The notes: generated by a model not told the origin, from the sequence alone. Shown: positions 44,055-53,915, numbered from the stretch's first letter. The stretch is DNA of 64,000 nt from an uncultured Candidatus Melainabacteria bacterium (GCA_934717855.1 CAKUZI010000003.1:135558-199557); one strand, 5' to 3'. A program made the numbers and translations.

Positions 44055-47000
44055 ATGGCACTAACTGTAGATGAAATTGCTGAAATGCTTAACAAAATGC
44101 GAGTTGAAAACAATAATAATGTCAAAAATTTTGAAAATACTTTGACTAATATATATTCAAAACTTGAGTTAATGGCAGAAAACAGCGAAGCTACAGACTT
44201 GATTAAGGTTTATTTAACAGAATTAAGAAATATTGTGGATGGACGATTTGCTTCCGCAAATGAAAAATTAGATGTTTTGGAAAACGTTGTTACAGAAGCA
44301 AATTTTTCTGATTTTAGAAAAGATTTAGCTGATTTTGTTCAAAAAATTATTGATAACGACGCTTCATTGAATGCGGAACTTTCTTTTAATAATGAAAAAA
44401 TTGAACACATTTTAACAAATTTGAATTCATTTGATTGCGCGCATGATGAAGTTTCTGGAAAATTAGATGAATTAAAAGCTTTATATGATGAAAAATCTGT
44501 TGAAAATTGTGCAAATATAATAAATGATATAAAAGAGTTGAGGGAGGAATTCGTTAAAGCTGATTTAAAACTTAACTTTGACGGATTAAATGTTGCAATT
44601 GCAAATGTGATAAGTGAAGTTAATGATATAAAAAATGAGATGTTGGAAAAGCATGACAATGTGTCAGAAGATGTTTCAACTGCGTTTGCAAGCGTAAAAT
44701 TATCATTGGAAAACATTGTTTCCGCAACAAATTCATTGAATGACAGTGTTAAAAACGAAGCAAACAAGAGCGCTGAAACAATTCTTGCGAATATAGATGA
44801 ATTATGCGGGAAAATAGATGAATTAAAAGCCGATTTAGATGAAACAACCGAATTGGCGTCAACTTCTTCTGAGAAAATTTTAGAAGAAATTACATCAGGT
44901 TCTTCAGATTTTCGCTTAACTATTAATGGTGCAGTGGAAAGCTTGAAAAAATATATTAAAGAGTTGAATTCTGCAACAAATGAAGAAAATTTGGTTTTCA
45001 GTGATAAAGTAACAGAAAAACTTTCTGGCATGGAAACTGCAATTATCAATAGTTCAATGGCATATGAAGAAAAAATAACTGAATTTCAAGACAAGTTAAC
45101 AGAGTTTGCTCAAAATGCGGAAAAAATATCATCTTCAACTGATGAAAAAATTTCGACTTCTATGGATGAAATTGATGAAATTAAAAATGAAGTTTTTTCT
45201 ATGCATGAAGCATTAAGTGAGATTAAAGTTTCTGCGGATGAAAAATCTCAAAAAGTTTTGTCTTTAATAGATGAAGAATTAAAAGCAATAGGAGCTTCTT
45301 TTGAAGAATTAAAGCAATCTGCGGTAAAAGAAGTTGATTTAAAGATAAATGAAAATTTAGATTTGATAGAAAATCGTTTTACTGTTGTTTTGGATGCGAT
45401 TGAAGGAATAAAGTCAGAGACAGGACTTGCAGATGATTTAGAAGAAAAATTTTCTGCTTTAAAACAAGAAATTAGGTTGGTTAATACAGATATTACCGAT
45501 TTAATCAGTTCTCATAATGATGAAATAGTAAAAGCATTTGATCCAATAAAAGATTCTTTAGACAGTTTATCTGATACAGGATTTAACAAGGTTATAGAAG
45601 AATTGAAAACGATTGTTGAAACTTCGTTTATGAACTTTAGTGTTGATGTTAATGGTGAATTAGCTTCAAATTCTGAAGTAATGATTAAATTAGAACAAGC
45701 TTATAAAGAAATATTTAATAGAATTTCTTTAATTGAAGAGTGTGTTACTGAAAAAATTCAAAATGATATTGAATTATTAAATGTTACAGTTGAAACAAGT
45801 GCGCAAAATTTGCAAAGTGAGTTTGAAGAAAAATTAGATTATTATATTAATGATTTGAAAAAACAACTTTTAGAAGATAGTAGGACAACAGATTTAATTG
45901 AAAATACTAAAGAAAAGTTGTCAGGTAAATTAGATTCTATATTAGATTCTCAAAGTAATATTACGGAACAAGCAAATGTGATTTCTGCCAAAATTGCAAC
46001 ATTTGGTGATGAGTTGAAAAACTATGTACAATCAGCATGTGAAAATGTTATTGATAATGAAAGCAAAGAGGTTTTGAATTCGTTAGGAGATATTGTTGCA
46101 AAAGCTGACGAACTTAATTTAAACCTTGAAGACAAAATCAAATCAAACAGCGAAGAGGTGAAAAGTTCGTTGGAAGATGTTGTCGCAAAAGCTGATAAAA
46201 TTAGTTTAAATCTTGAATTAAATAGTTCAGATTTGAAGAGTTCACTAGAAGATATTGTTGCAAAGGCGGATGAACTTAATTCAAATTTGGAAGATAAAAT
46301 TAAATTAAATGGCGAAGAATTGAAAAATTCGTTAGATGTTTTGTCTAACAAAGTTGATATAATGGCTTCTGATACTTCGTTTGATGATTTATATGAACGA
46401 TTTGAAGATTTTTCTGAAACAGAAGACAAATTGTCAGAAATGATTTCTGCTTTGCATCAAAAAGTTGATGCAATTGCAATGGATGAAACAACCTTTGATA
46501 TTGAAGAAGAAATAGATGATATTAAGGAATTAATTTTTGAACAGCGTAAATATTTTGAAGCTTCATCGGACGATAAAGCAAGTGCAATTGACAAATACTT
46601 GAATGATGTACTTCTAAAACTTGATAATGTTGATTTGGAAAAGAATGCCGAAGATATCAAAGAAACAATTATGAACGCTCTTGTTTCTTTAGTTGATCAG
46701 ATTTCATTTGTTGAAGAAACAGAAGAAATTAAAGATTTCGTAGAAGAAAAAACGGATGCTATTAATCAAAGTTTGATAGAAGTTCAAAACCAATTGAGAC
46801 AAATTGCAAATTCGGATGATGATTTTGCGTATTCATATACTCTTCAAGATGTTGAATCAGATATTGCAAAGTTACGATTGGCGATATCTAATCTTTCAGG
46901 AAATGATTTTGAAAGTTTGTCAGATGACATTAAAAAAATTGTAAGTTCTGTTGAGGGATTGGAATCAACATTAACTCAAGAACAAGCTGTAGATTTAAAA

Positions 47001-47609
47001 AGAGATATTGAAAAATTAAATGAAGATATTCTTAGTATCAGTTCAAGAACAAACAAACTTCTTTTGACATCAGATGAGTCTTATAAAAACTTAAATGACG
47101 GATTGAATAATTTTACAAATCTTGTTTATAATCTTGAGGACAGAATAAACTATTTAGATAACTCTGCAACAAATGAAAGACTTGAAAAGAAAATTGAAAA
47201 TATCCAATCAATGGCAAAAGAATCTGCTAATGCTGACAAAGTTTTCCATCAGGTGATGATGTATTTGGGCGAATGGATTGATTCGTCTTCTGAAAGTATT
47301 TCTGATATAACAGAGAAGATTGCAAAAGTTGATGAAAAAACTTCTGAAATAGAACAGGTTAAGGCAAATATTGAGGAATTGCGCAACATTCTTCCAGAAA
47401 AAGATGAGATACTTTCTCAGTTAGAAGAAAAATTTGAGCAACAAGAAACTCGTATTGACAGACTTGAAATGAAAATAGAAAAAATATTATCAACACTTGA
47501 AGAAAAAGATGATATGGTGTTAAATAGAAAAGTGGATAAGATTGAAAAAATGTTATCCAGACTTGGAACTAATATAGAAAAACTTACATCTTATGTTGAT
47601 GAAGACTAG
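44055..47609 (+). CDS. Giant coiled-coil protein of unknown function
   Basis: The 1184-residue protein is acidic and almost wholly helical, with almost no Pro and little Trp. Heptad patterns run from end to end. No signal peptide, membrane helix or enzyme domain is visible. At about 675-760 three near-repeats of 25-29 residues occur (SLGDIVAKADELNLNLEDKI, SLEDVVAKADKISLNLEL and SLEDIVAKADELNSNLEDKI), showing internal duplication. The C-terminal 150 residues (ERLEKKIENIQSMAKESANA, then LEQVKANIEELRNIL-type heptads) look like a dimer zipper. Its end overlaps the GlcD gene by 17 bases. It could be a cytoskeletal or cell-shape scaffold; that is inference. Confidence 0.8.
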   Translation: MALTVDEIAEMLNKMRVENNNNVKNFENTLTNIYSKLELMAENSEATDLIKVYLTELRNIVDGRFASANEKLDVLENVVTEANFSDFRKDLADFVQKIIDNDASLNAELSFNNEKIEHILTNLNSFDCAHDEVSGKLDELKALYDEKSVENCANIINDIKELREEFVKADLKLNFDGLNVAIANVISEVNDIKNEMLEKHDNVSEDVSTAFASVKLSLENIVSATNSLNDSVKNEANKSAETILANIDELCGKIDELKADLDETTELASTSSEKILEEITSGSSDFRLTINGAVESLKKYIKELNSATNEENLVFSDKVTEKLSGMETAIINSSMAYEEKITEFQDKLTEFAQNAEKISSSTDEKISTSMDEIDEIKNEVFSMHEALSEIKVSADEKSQKVLSLIDEELKAIGASFEELKQSAVKEVDLKINENLDLIENRFTVVLDAIEGIKSETGLADDLEEKFSALKQEIRLVNTDITDLISSHNDEIVKAFDPIKDSLDSLSDTGFNKVIEELKTIVETSFMNFSVDVNGELASNSEVMIKLEQAYKEIFNRISLIEECVTEKIQNDIELLNVTVETSAQNLQSEFEEKLDYYINDLKKQLLEDSRTTDLIENTKEKLSGKLDSILDSQSNITEQANVISAKIATFGDELKNYVQSACENVIDNESKEVLNSLGDIVAKADELNLNLEDKIKSNSEEVKSSLEDVVAKADKISLNLELNSSDLKSSLEDIVAKADELNSNLEDKIKLNGEELKNSLDVLSNKVDIMASDTSFDDLYERFEDFSETEDKLSEMISALHQKVDAIAMDETTFDIEEEIDDIKELIFEQRKYFEASSDDKASAIDKYLNDVLLKLDNVDLEKNAEDIKETIMNALVSLVDQISFVEETEEIKDFVEEKTDAINQSLIEVQNQLRQIANSDDDFAYSYTLQDVESDIAKLRLAISNLSGNDFESLSDDIKKIVSSVEGLESTLTQEQAVDLKRDIEKLNEDILSISSRTNKLLLTSDESYKNLNDGLNNFTNLVYNLEDRINYLDNSATNERLEKKIENIQSMAKESANADKVFHQVMMYLGEWIDSSSESISDITEKIAKVDEKTSEIEQVKANIEELRNILPEKDEILSQLEEKFEQQETRIDRLEMKIEKILSTLEEKDDMVLNRKVDKIEKMLSRLGTNIEKLTSYVDED

Positions 47610-48981
47610 TAAACTGATAAAAGATTTAAAAAACTCTCTTTCTAAAAACAATGTACTCGACGCATTGGAAGAGCGTTATGCGTATTCGCAAGATGCAACA
47701 AATCTTAGAAATATCAAAAATATTCCTGATGCTGTTGTTTTTGTCGAAAATATTGAACAGGTGCAAAATGTAGTTAGAATTGCAAATAAATATTCTGTTC
47801 CGATTATCTGTCGCGGAGCGGGAACTAATGTTGTCGGCGCTTGCTCAACTGAACATGGTGGAGTTGTTTTAAATTTTTCTAAAATGAATAAAATTTTAGA
47901 AATTAATCATGAAAATATGACTGCTAGAGTTGAAGCAGGTGTTGTTCTTGGTGATTTACAAAAAGAAGTTGAAAAATTAGGTCTGTTTTATCCGCCTGAT
48001 CCGTCAAACTTGGCTGTTTCTACAATCGGTGGAAGTATTGCTCAATCTTCAGGCGGGGCAAAATCTTTTAAGTATGGCACCACAAAAGATTACGTTATTG
48101 ATTTGAAAGTTGTTATGGCGAATGGTGATATTCTTCATACAGGTTCAAATACAATTAAAAATGCTACTGGTTATAATTTAAATACGCTTTTTGTCGGTTC
48201 TGAGGGAACTTTGGGAATTGTGGTTGAAGCAACTTTGAAATTAATTCCAAAACCAGAGAGTAAAAAAGTTTTGATGGCGTATTTTGATACGGTAAAAGAT
48301 GCCATTTCGACAGTAAACAAAATTATTGAACAAAGAATTTTTCCTGCAACTATTGATTTTATGGATAAAAATGCTATTCAAACAGTTGAAAAGTTTTATC
48401 CTGCAAATCTTTTGACAGATAAAGAAGCTTCATTAATTATTGAAATTGATGGGTTTGAGTGTTCAATGGACTACCAAGAAAATATAATAATAAATATTTT
48501 GAAAAATTCTGGTGCATCTGCTATTCAGGCTTCTCATAATGAAGATGAATATAATAGAATTTGGACAGCACGTCGTTCTTCAATGGGAGCTTGTGCAAAA
48601 TTAAAACCAAATGTAACAACTGATGATGTTATTGTCCCTCGAAAAAATTTAGAAAAACTTGTTCTTGGTATAAGAGAAATTTGCGAAAAATATAATTTGA
48701 CTGTTTGTATGGTCGGGCATGTCGGAGATGGAAGTGTTCATCCGCAAATACCAATAGATTATAATAATGAAGACGAATACAAGCGTTATAAAATCGCAAA
48801 AAGCGAAATTTATAATTTAACTGCGAAATTGGGTGGAATTTTGTCAGGCGAACACGGAGTAGGCTCTGTTAAGCGAGAATATATAGACAAAGTTGTAAAT
48901 TCTGTTGCATTAGATTATATGCGACAAATTAAAAAAACATTTGATCCAAAAAATATTTTAAATCCGTATAAAATTTTTTAG
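47593..48981 (+). CDS. FAD-linked glycolate/D-lactate oxidase (GlcD family)
   Basis: The 462-residue protein is an FAD-binding PCMH-type oxidase. The FAD domain shows IICRGAGTNVVGACSTEHGG (about 75-94), PPDPSN and STIGGSIAQSSGG, and NTLFVGSEGTLGIV. The C-terminal cap has MVGHVGDGSVHPQIP and GGILSGEHGVGSVKR. It would oxidise glycolate, D-lactate or a related 2-hydroxyacid; GlcE/GlcF partners are absent here. Two nearby ATGs (47593 and 47599) are possible starts, both inside the end of the coiled-coil gene, so the genes are translationally coupled. Confidence 0.9.
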   Translation: MLMKTSKLIKDLKNSLSKNNVLDALEERYAYSQDATNLRNIKNIPDAVVFVENIEQVQNVVRIANKYSVPIICRGAGTNVVGACSTEHGGVVLNFSKMNKILEINHENMTARVEAGVVLGDLQKEVEKLGLFYPPDPSNLAVSTIGGSIAQSSGGAKSFKYGTTKDYVIDLKVVMANGDILHTGSNTIKNATGYNLNTLFVGSEGTLGIVVEATLKLIPKPESKKVLMAYFDTVKDAISTVNKIIEQRIFPATIDFMDKNAIQTVEKFYPANLLTDKEASLIIEIDGFECSMDYQENIIINILKNSGASAIQASHNEDEYNRIWTARRSSMGACAKLKPNVTTDDVIVPRKNLEKLVLGIREICEKYNLTVCMVGHVGDGSVHPQIPIDYNNEDEYKRYKIAKSEIYNLTAKLGGILSGEHGVGSVKREYIDKVVNSVALDYMRQIKKTFDPKNILNPYKIF

Positions 48982-49055
48982 TTCTTGTTTGACAAAAATG
49001 TAGAAATAATTTACAATGTTTAATATTGTTATTTTGAGTGTTGGGAGATGCTAAA

Positions 49056-49799
49056 ATGTTAAAAAATAAAAAAGCATTTACTTTGGCAGAAGTTTTGATA
49101 ACATTAGGGATTATTGGTGTTGTTGCAGCTATGACACTTCCTTCATTGATAGCAAAGTATGATGAAATGGTTATGGTAAATAAAACTAAACGCACATATT
49201 CAGAGCTTGCAAATGCAATTGAAATGCGAAAGTCGGAACTTGGAACTTCGGATTATGCAGAACAGTTTAATCCAAGTCTTACTAGTGCAGAACAATTGGA
49301 TGGAATTGTAAAATACTTACATGTTGTTGAAAGATGCAGAGCTTATACAAATGGGTGTGGAGGTAAGGACGTTAATATTTTACCAAAAAACAAAACAAAT
49401 GATGGTTTTGGAAATATTTCTAAAGGAAGTTATCCTTTTGGTGGCGAACGTGCAGTATTAAACGATGGAACACTTGTTTCGGTTGCAAAACGAGATTGGA
49501 CCGGTAATTGTATGGTTGAGTATGTGAAATATGATAAAGATGAAAATGGATATTATACAGATTTAGTTGATGGAAAACCTGTTCCAATAAAGTATCCGGC
49601 TCAACATTGTGCAGAAATATTCTTTGATGTAAATGGAGTAAATAAAGGTCGTAACCAATTTGGGTATGATGTTTATAGTTTTGCTGTTACTCCAAATAGA
49701 ATAGATCAACATACTGGGTATGGCGGAGTTTATGATGTAATGCGTACCGGTAAATTAACATATGAGAAATATTCGTCAAACGGAAAATATGAAAAATAA
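49056..49799 (+). CDS. Prepilin-like protein
   Basis: The 247-residue protein has a short classical leader, MLKNKKA, then FTLAEVLITLGIIGVVAAMT (Glu5 present) for cleavage by the prepilin peptidase. The start is the ATG at 49056, 9 bases after GGGAGA; an earlier in-frame TTG is less likely. The globular domain has a Cys pair in VERCRAYTNGCGG and a DVNGVNKGRNQFGYDVY motif, which is a shared Asp-Gly-like minor-pilin loop also seen (DTNGPYKGPNRFGYDIF) in the 27.7 kb prepilin. It is solitary and ends at a strong terminator. Confidence 0.88.
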   Translation: MLKNKKAFTLAEVLITLGIIGVVAAMTLPSLIAKYDEMVMVNKTKRTYSELANAIEMRKSELGTSDYAEQFNPSLTSAEQLDGIVKYLHVVERCRAYTNGCGGKDVNILPKNKTNDGFGNISKGSYPFGGERAVLNDGTLVSVAKRDWTGNCMVEYVKYDKDENGYYTDLVDGKPVPIKYPAQHCAEIFFDVNGVNKGRNQFGYDVYSFAVTPNRIDQHTGYGGVYDVMRTGKLTYEKYSSNGKYEK

Positions 49800-49807
49800 A
49801 GTGTAGA

Positions 49808-49836
49808 ATGGGGAAGTTTCGGTATTCCCCATTTTT
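49808..49836. terminator. Bidirectional terminator between prepilin and slt genes
   Basis: Perfect 8-base stem atggggaa/ttccccat with a nine-base loop, followed by T on the plus side. It lies between converging genes. Confidence 0.85.
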
Positions 49837-49845
49837 ACATAATCT

Positions 49846-51831
49846 TTAATCGTTTCCGTTATAAATTCTTACGTAATTCCAATAAGTTCTGAAAACTTTT
49901 TTTACGTAGGTTTTTGTTTCAGGATAAGGAATTTGCTCAACGAATTCATCTGTATCATTGTAATGCAGAGAATTCTTCCACCTTTGTGTAGAACCTATTC
50001 CTCCGTTGTATGCGGCTATTGATGAGATGTCATAGCCCTCCAAATTTCTTTTTAAAAACAGATAATAATAATTCCCTAATTCAATATTTTTGTATGGGTT
50101 AAATAATGCTTCTGAAATATTTAATCCTAATCCCATTTTTGAATTAATTTCACTTGCGGTTGCAGGCATGATTTGCATTAATCCGCTTGCTCCTACAGGA
50201 CTTTGAGCTAATGGGTCAAAATAGCTTTCTTCCCTAATCAAAGAAAGGATTAAAGGTGCATTGTTGCCAAGAGGTTTTGCGTATTTCAGAACATCATCAT
50301 AATATATTACAGGGTAAATTAAACGCCATCTCAAGTCGAATTTATCCGGTTTTTGTTCGATTTTTTCCATTGCGTCTCTTGCAACAAGCATAGAATGCGA
50401 ATAATCTCCTTTTTTGTACAAAACCCAACTGCGAACAAAATCGTCATCGGTCAATTCGTTAACAACATCATAATCTTTTAGGTCAACAAGTTTTACAATA
50501 ATATTGCTCCGTGTGTATTTATATGGATAAACCACAGGTTTCGGGCTAATATATCCGGTAATCAAAGGTCCTTGCATACGACTGAGCTTTAAGTAAGCTC
50601 TATATGCGTAATAAGAATCGGGATATTTGTTGATTACTGATTTGTAGTAACTTGTGTATTCGTTGTAATTGTTTGTTCTTTCTGCAATTTTCCCTAGCCA
50701 AAACATTACCATTGGAGCGGAATTGGAGTTAGGAAATTTTTTCAAATGATCCATTCCTACTTTTCTTGCGTTTTGTAGGTCGCCTGATTTGATTTTTGCA
50801 AAAAATATGTTGGATAAAGCGTCAGCAGAATATTGGCCGTTTGGGTATTTTAAATATAAATTGCTGTAACATCCTGCTTTTTCGTTTTGCGGAGAGTTTT
50901 GGCATTTTAGGCTTAAAAGATAATCTCTCCCTTTACCGCTTGAAAGTCCTAACAATCTATTTACAGCTTCAGTTTTTGAGTTCGCAAGTTTTAAATAAAT
51001 ATCAATAGCGTCGTAAACTCCTGACTCTTGAACATATTGTGAGCGTTTTTGTAAGCCGTTTTCTGTTAAAAATTTTGCTCTTGGATAATTTTTCATTGCA
51101 TAAGAATTTTTTACATCAAGAGTCCAATTTTCGTTCATATCGGCTTTTTGTAAAAGTTCTTGAGTTTTTGCGTAATCTTCAAACAAGTAACAAGAATTCG
51201 CCATCAACAAATAGTCGTCTTTGTTAATATTGTCAGCAAATTCCAACCAATGATTTACTGCATTGAGAGCGAGTCGGCCTGACGGCGCCTTAGTTAAATA
51301 GTGTCTAAAATGATTTTGAACGTCATCCTTGACAGATGTTGGGATGATTTTTTCATTTTTATATTTGTTTTGCAAAATTACACCGAGGTAATACTCCGAA
51401 GCTATCGCATAATCTGAGTTTGGTGCAGTATGGATTACATTTTCAAAATATTTTTTTGCGAGTTGCGGATGTTCATCAACAAGTTTTTGTCCTGCAAGGT
51501 AGCGAGAACGAATGCTGAGTTTGTGTTTTGGGTAATTATTGAATAAAATTTGATATTGCTTAAGTTCTGATTTGTTGTCCCCAAGCATTTTTGCACATTC
51601 TGCTCTATGATATATTGCGATGGGTTTTAATTTTGAAAAAACAGTTACTTTTGAAAATAGATAATAGGCGTTTTGATAATCCCCGTTTGAAAATTCTTCC
51701 AAAGCCGAAGAAAAGATTTTATCAGTTTTAGCTTGCGGTTGATAAAATATTCCAAAACTAAGCCCTACGACTAATATGAAACCGGCTGAAATTCCAGCTA
51801 TTACCCTCTTTTTCTTATCCCAATCAAACAT
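49846..51831 (-). CDS. Soluble lytic murein transglycosylase-like protein
   Basis: The enzyme cleaves peptidoglycan glycan strands. The 661-residue protein has an N-terminal signal anchor (about 10-30), then a long helical superhelix with TPR-like units (about 35-490). The C-terminal SLT domain is at about 515-650. The catalytic Glu sits in LIREESYFDP, followed by SPVGASGLMQIMPATASEI and the AAYNGGIGSTQRWK motif. This is the Slt70 layout. It follows the convergent prepilin gene and precedes manC divergently. Membrane anchoring might make it a periplasm-facing bound enzyme. Confidence 0.93.
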   Translation of the reverse strand: MFDWDKKKRVIAGISAGFILVVGLSFGIFYQPQAKTDKIFSSALEEFSNGDYQNAYYLFSKVTVFSKLKPIAIYHRAECAKMLGDNKSELKQYQILFNNYPKHKLSIRSRYLAGQKLVDEHPQLAKKYFENVIHTAPNSDYAIASEYYLGVILQNKYKNEKIIPTSVKDDVQNHFRHYLTKAPSGRLALNAVNHWLEFADNINKDDYLLMANSCYLFEDYAKTQELLQKADMNENWTLDVKNSYAMKNYPRAKFLTENGLQKRSQYVQESGVYDAIDIYLKLANSKTEAVNRLLGLSSGKGRDYLLSLKCQNSPQNEKAGCYSNLYLKYPNGQYSADALSNIFFAKIKSGDLQNARKVGMDHLKKFPNSNSAPMVMFWLGKIAERTNNYNEYTSYYKSVINKYPDSYYAYRAYLKLSRMQGPLITGYISPKPVVYPYKYTRSNIIVKLVDLKDYDVVNELTDDDFVRSWVLYKKGDYSHSMLVARDAMEKIEQKPDKFDLRWRLIYPVIYYDDVLKYAKPLGNNAPLILSLIREESYFDPLAQSPVGASGLMQIMPATASEINSKMGLGLNISEALFNPYKNIELGNYYYLFLKRNLEGYDISSIAAYNGGIGSTQRWKNSLHYNDTDEFVEQIPYPETKTYVKKVFRTYWNYVRIYNGND

Positions 51832-51989
51832 TATAATTATATATTAACAAAAAACAAAATTTTATTCAAGAAAGTAAAAAATTTGTGTTAGGGTTGTTAT
51901 TTTTATAAAGAAAAGTTACATTAAGACAAGAGTGTTTAGCTTGCTGTGTATTTTATAGTATAATATTTATGGTTAATTCAGGAGGTTGA

Positions 51990-53378
51990 ATGTACGGAAT
52001 TATATTGGCAGGTGGCTCAGGGAGCAGACTATGGCCGTTATCGAGAGAACTTTATCCTAAACAATTGTTGAATTTGGTTTCAGATGAGAGTTTGTTGCAA
52101 ACGACTTTTGAACTGTTGAACTGTTGTATGCCGAAAGAAAACATTGTTAGTGCAACAAATACGAAACATGTTGCAAATGTAAGAATGCAACTTTCTGAAT
52201 TGACGGAAAATCCTGAAATATTAGGTGAGCCTGTTGCTAAAAATACAGCTCCTGCAATAGTTACGACAACTAAATATATTATGCAAAAATCAAATTCTGA
52301 TCCTATAATTCTTGCGGTGCCGTCAGACCTTTTGATTAAAGACAATGAAAAATTTGTGTCTACAATAAAAAAAGGAGAAAAGCTTGCTGAACAAGGTTAT
52401 ATTGTTACTTTTGGGATAAAACCTGATTATCCGGAAACCGGTTACGGTTATATTGATACTGCAGAAAAAATCGGAGATGGATTAAAGGTTAAAAAGTTTG
52501 TTGAAAAGCCGGATTTTGACAAGGCAAAAGAATATTTAAAAGAGGATTCTTTCTATTGGAATAGCGGAATTTTTATGTTTAAAGCTTCTACAATTTTGTC
52601 TGAAACCTCTAAACATGCTCCTGAAATTGCCAAAATCGCAGATGAATTTGATTTTTCTGAAAATAATCAAATTCCGTTTGTAGATTTTGATAAAATGCCT
52701 AATATTTCAATAGATTATGCAGTAATGGAAAAGTCGGACAATATTGCATTAATTAAGCTTGAAAGTGATTGGTATGACATCGGTTCTTGGCAGGCAATTT
52801 ATGATGTAAGCAAAAAAGATGAAAATGGAAATGTTTTTGTTGGACATGTTTTGGATAAAAATTCTAAAAATTCATTTGTTTACGCTTCATCAAAACTTGT
52901 TACGACAATAGGTTTGGAAGATACTGTTATTGTTGAAACAGAAGATGCTATTTTGGCTTGTAAAAAAGATAAAACACAAGAAGTAAAACAAATTTATGAA
53001 ACTTTGAAAAAACAAAATGACAATACTCATTTGGTACATAAAACAGTTTATCGTCCTTGGGGATTTTATACTGTAATTGCGCAAGGTGATGGGTTTTTAA
53101 CGAAAATTATCCATGTAAATCCGGGGCAAAAATTGTCGGTACAATCTCACAATTTCAGAAGTGAGCACTGGGTTATTTTGTCAGGTACAGCAAAAGTTGT
53201 TTTAGAGGGAAAAGAATTAATTCTTTCTCCTGGGCATAGTGTAGATATCCCGTTGAAAGCAATTCATTCATTGCAAAACCCGTTTGATAAAGATATTGAG
53301 ATTATTGAAGTTCAAAAGGGTGATCCTTTGATTGAAGAAGATATAATCCGTTACGAAGATATGTACGGTAGAGTGTAA
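51990..53378 (+). CDS. manC: Mannose-1-phosphate guanylyltransferase, ManC type
   Basis: The enzyme makes GDP-mannose from mannose-1-phosphate and GTP. The 462-residue protein has GGSGSRLWPLSRELYPKQ at the N-terminus, the catalytic region FVEKPDFDKA, SIDYAVMEKS, and a cupin C-terminal domain with SHNFRSEHWVILSGTAKV. The fused cupin would also give phosphomannose isomerase activity in the AlgA type. It has an ideal AGGAGG site. It would supply GDP-mannose for envelope glycans alongside dTDP-rhamnose. No GDP-mannose dehydratase is seen nearby. Confidence 0.95.
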   Translation: MYGIILAGGSGSRLWPLSRELYPKQLLNLVSDESLLQTTFELLNCCMPKENIVSATNTKHVANVRMQLSELTENPEILGEPVAKNTAPAIVTTTKYIMQKSNSDPIILAVPSDLLIKDNEKFVSTIKKGEKLAEQGYIVTFGIKPDYPETGYGYIDTAEKIGDGLKVKKFVEKPDFDKAKEYLKEDSFYWNSGIFMFKASTILSETSKHAPEIAKIADEFDFSENNQIPFVDFDKMPNISIDYAVMEKSDNIALIKLESDWYDIGSWQAIYDVSKKDENGNVFVGHVLDKNSKNSFVYASSKLVTTIGLEDTVIVETEDAILACKKDKTQEVKQIYETLKKQNDNTHLVHKTVYRPWGFYTVIAQGDGFLTKIIHVNPGQKLSVQSHNFRSEHWVILSGTAKVVLEGKELILSPGHSVDIPLKAIHSLQNPFDKDIEIIEVQKGDPLIEEDIIRYEDMYGRV

Positions 53379-53516
53379 GGAAGTTCTTACAAATATATTT
53401 GCCATTCTGAATGATTAAGCGAAGAATCTCAAATGTTGAAATTTTTAAAAAGATTCTACGAACTCAAAATGTTGTTTGTCCTCAGAATGACGAAAGTGAT
53501 TTATAGCAAAACTTGT

Positions 53517-53550
53517 CCTCTCTCCAAGGGAGAGAGCTAGAGAGAGGGGT
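53517..53550 (+). repeat. 34-base CCTCTCTCC repeat, copy 3
   Basis: The sequence is cctctctccaagggagagag followed by ctagagagaggggt, identical over all 34 bases to the copy at 53882. Confidence 0.9.
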
Positions 53551-53561
53551 TAAAATTTTTA

Positions 53562-53626
53562 GATCGCGCAACTCAAAATTTTAATTTGACAATTAATTAT
53601 TTATTTCATTTTCCGTGCGCGATGAC
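53562..53626. repeat. GATCGCGC hairpin interrupted by a 42-base insert
   Basis: The outer parts gatcgcgcaac (53562-53572) and gtgcgcgatgac (53615-53626) match the intact 26-base copy at 27.66 kb. The central gga is replaced by an AT-rich 42-base insert (53573-53614). Confidence 0.75.
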
Positions 53627-53651
53627 ATGTTTTTTAATCTATCCAACATTT

Positions 53652-53677
53652 GTCATCGCGGACTCTGTTCCGCGATC
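53652..53677 (-). repeat. GATCGCGC-family hairpin, inverted copy
   Basis: On the minus strand it reads gatcgcggaacagagtccgc then gatgac: the same layout as the intact copy with compensating g/c changes (cgcgg/ccgcg) that keep the stem. Confidence 0.75.
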
Positions 53678-53881
53678 TGTCTTGAACAGAAATTAAAAAT
53701 TCCTTTTCCTACTTCCCCCCCCTCGAAATCAAAGATTTCGGTCCTCCCTCAAGTGGAGGACATGAAGTAATAAGTTTTTTTATACAAAAAAAATTACCCC
53801 TCTCCCGCATTCGTAATGCTCACATCCGTTCGCAAACGACTTCCGACCTCTTCCCCCGGAGAGGTTAAATCTGCTTAAAGT

Positions 53882-53915
53882 CCTCTCTCCAAGGGAGAGA
53901 GCTAGAGAGAGGGGT
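53882..53915 (+). repeat. 34-base CCTCTCTCC repeat, copy 4
   Basis: Identical to the copy at 53517, located just downstream (in plus orientation) and close to the end of the convergent HExxH gene. Confidence 0.9.

Noticed and set aside
44339..45049. 236-residue minus-strand frame inside the coiled-coil gene
   Set aside because: It is the mirror of the heptad-rich plus-strand gene (Ser/Phe-rich mirror of Glu/Lys codons), with no ribosome site.
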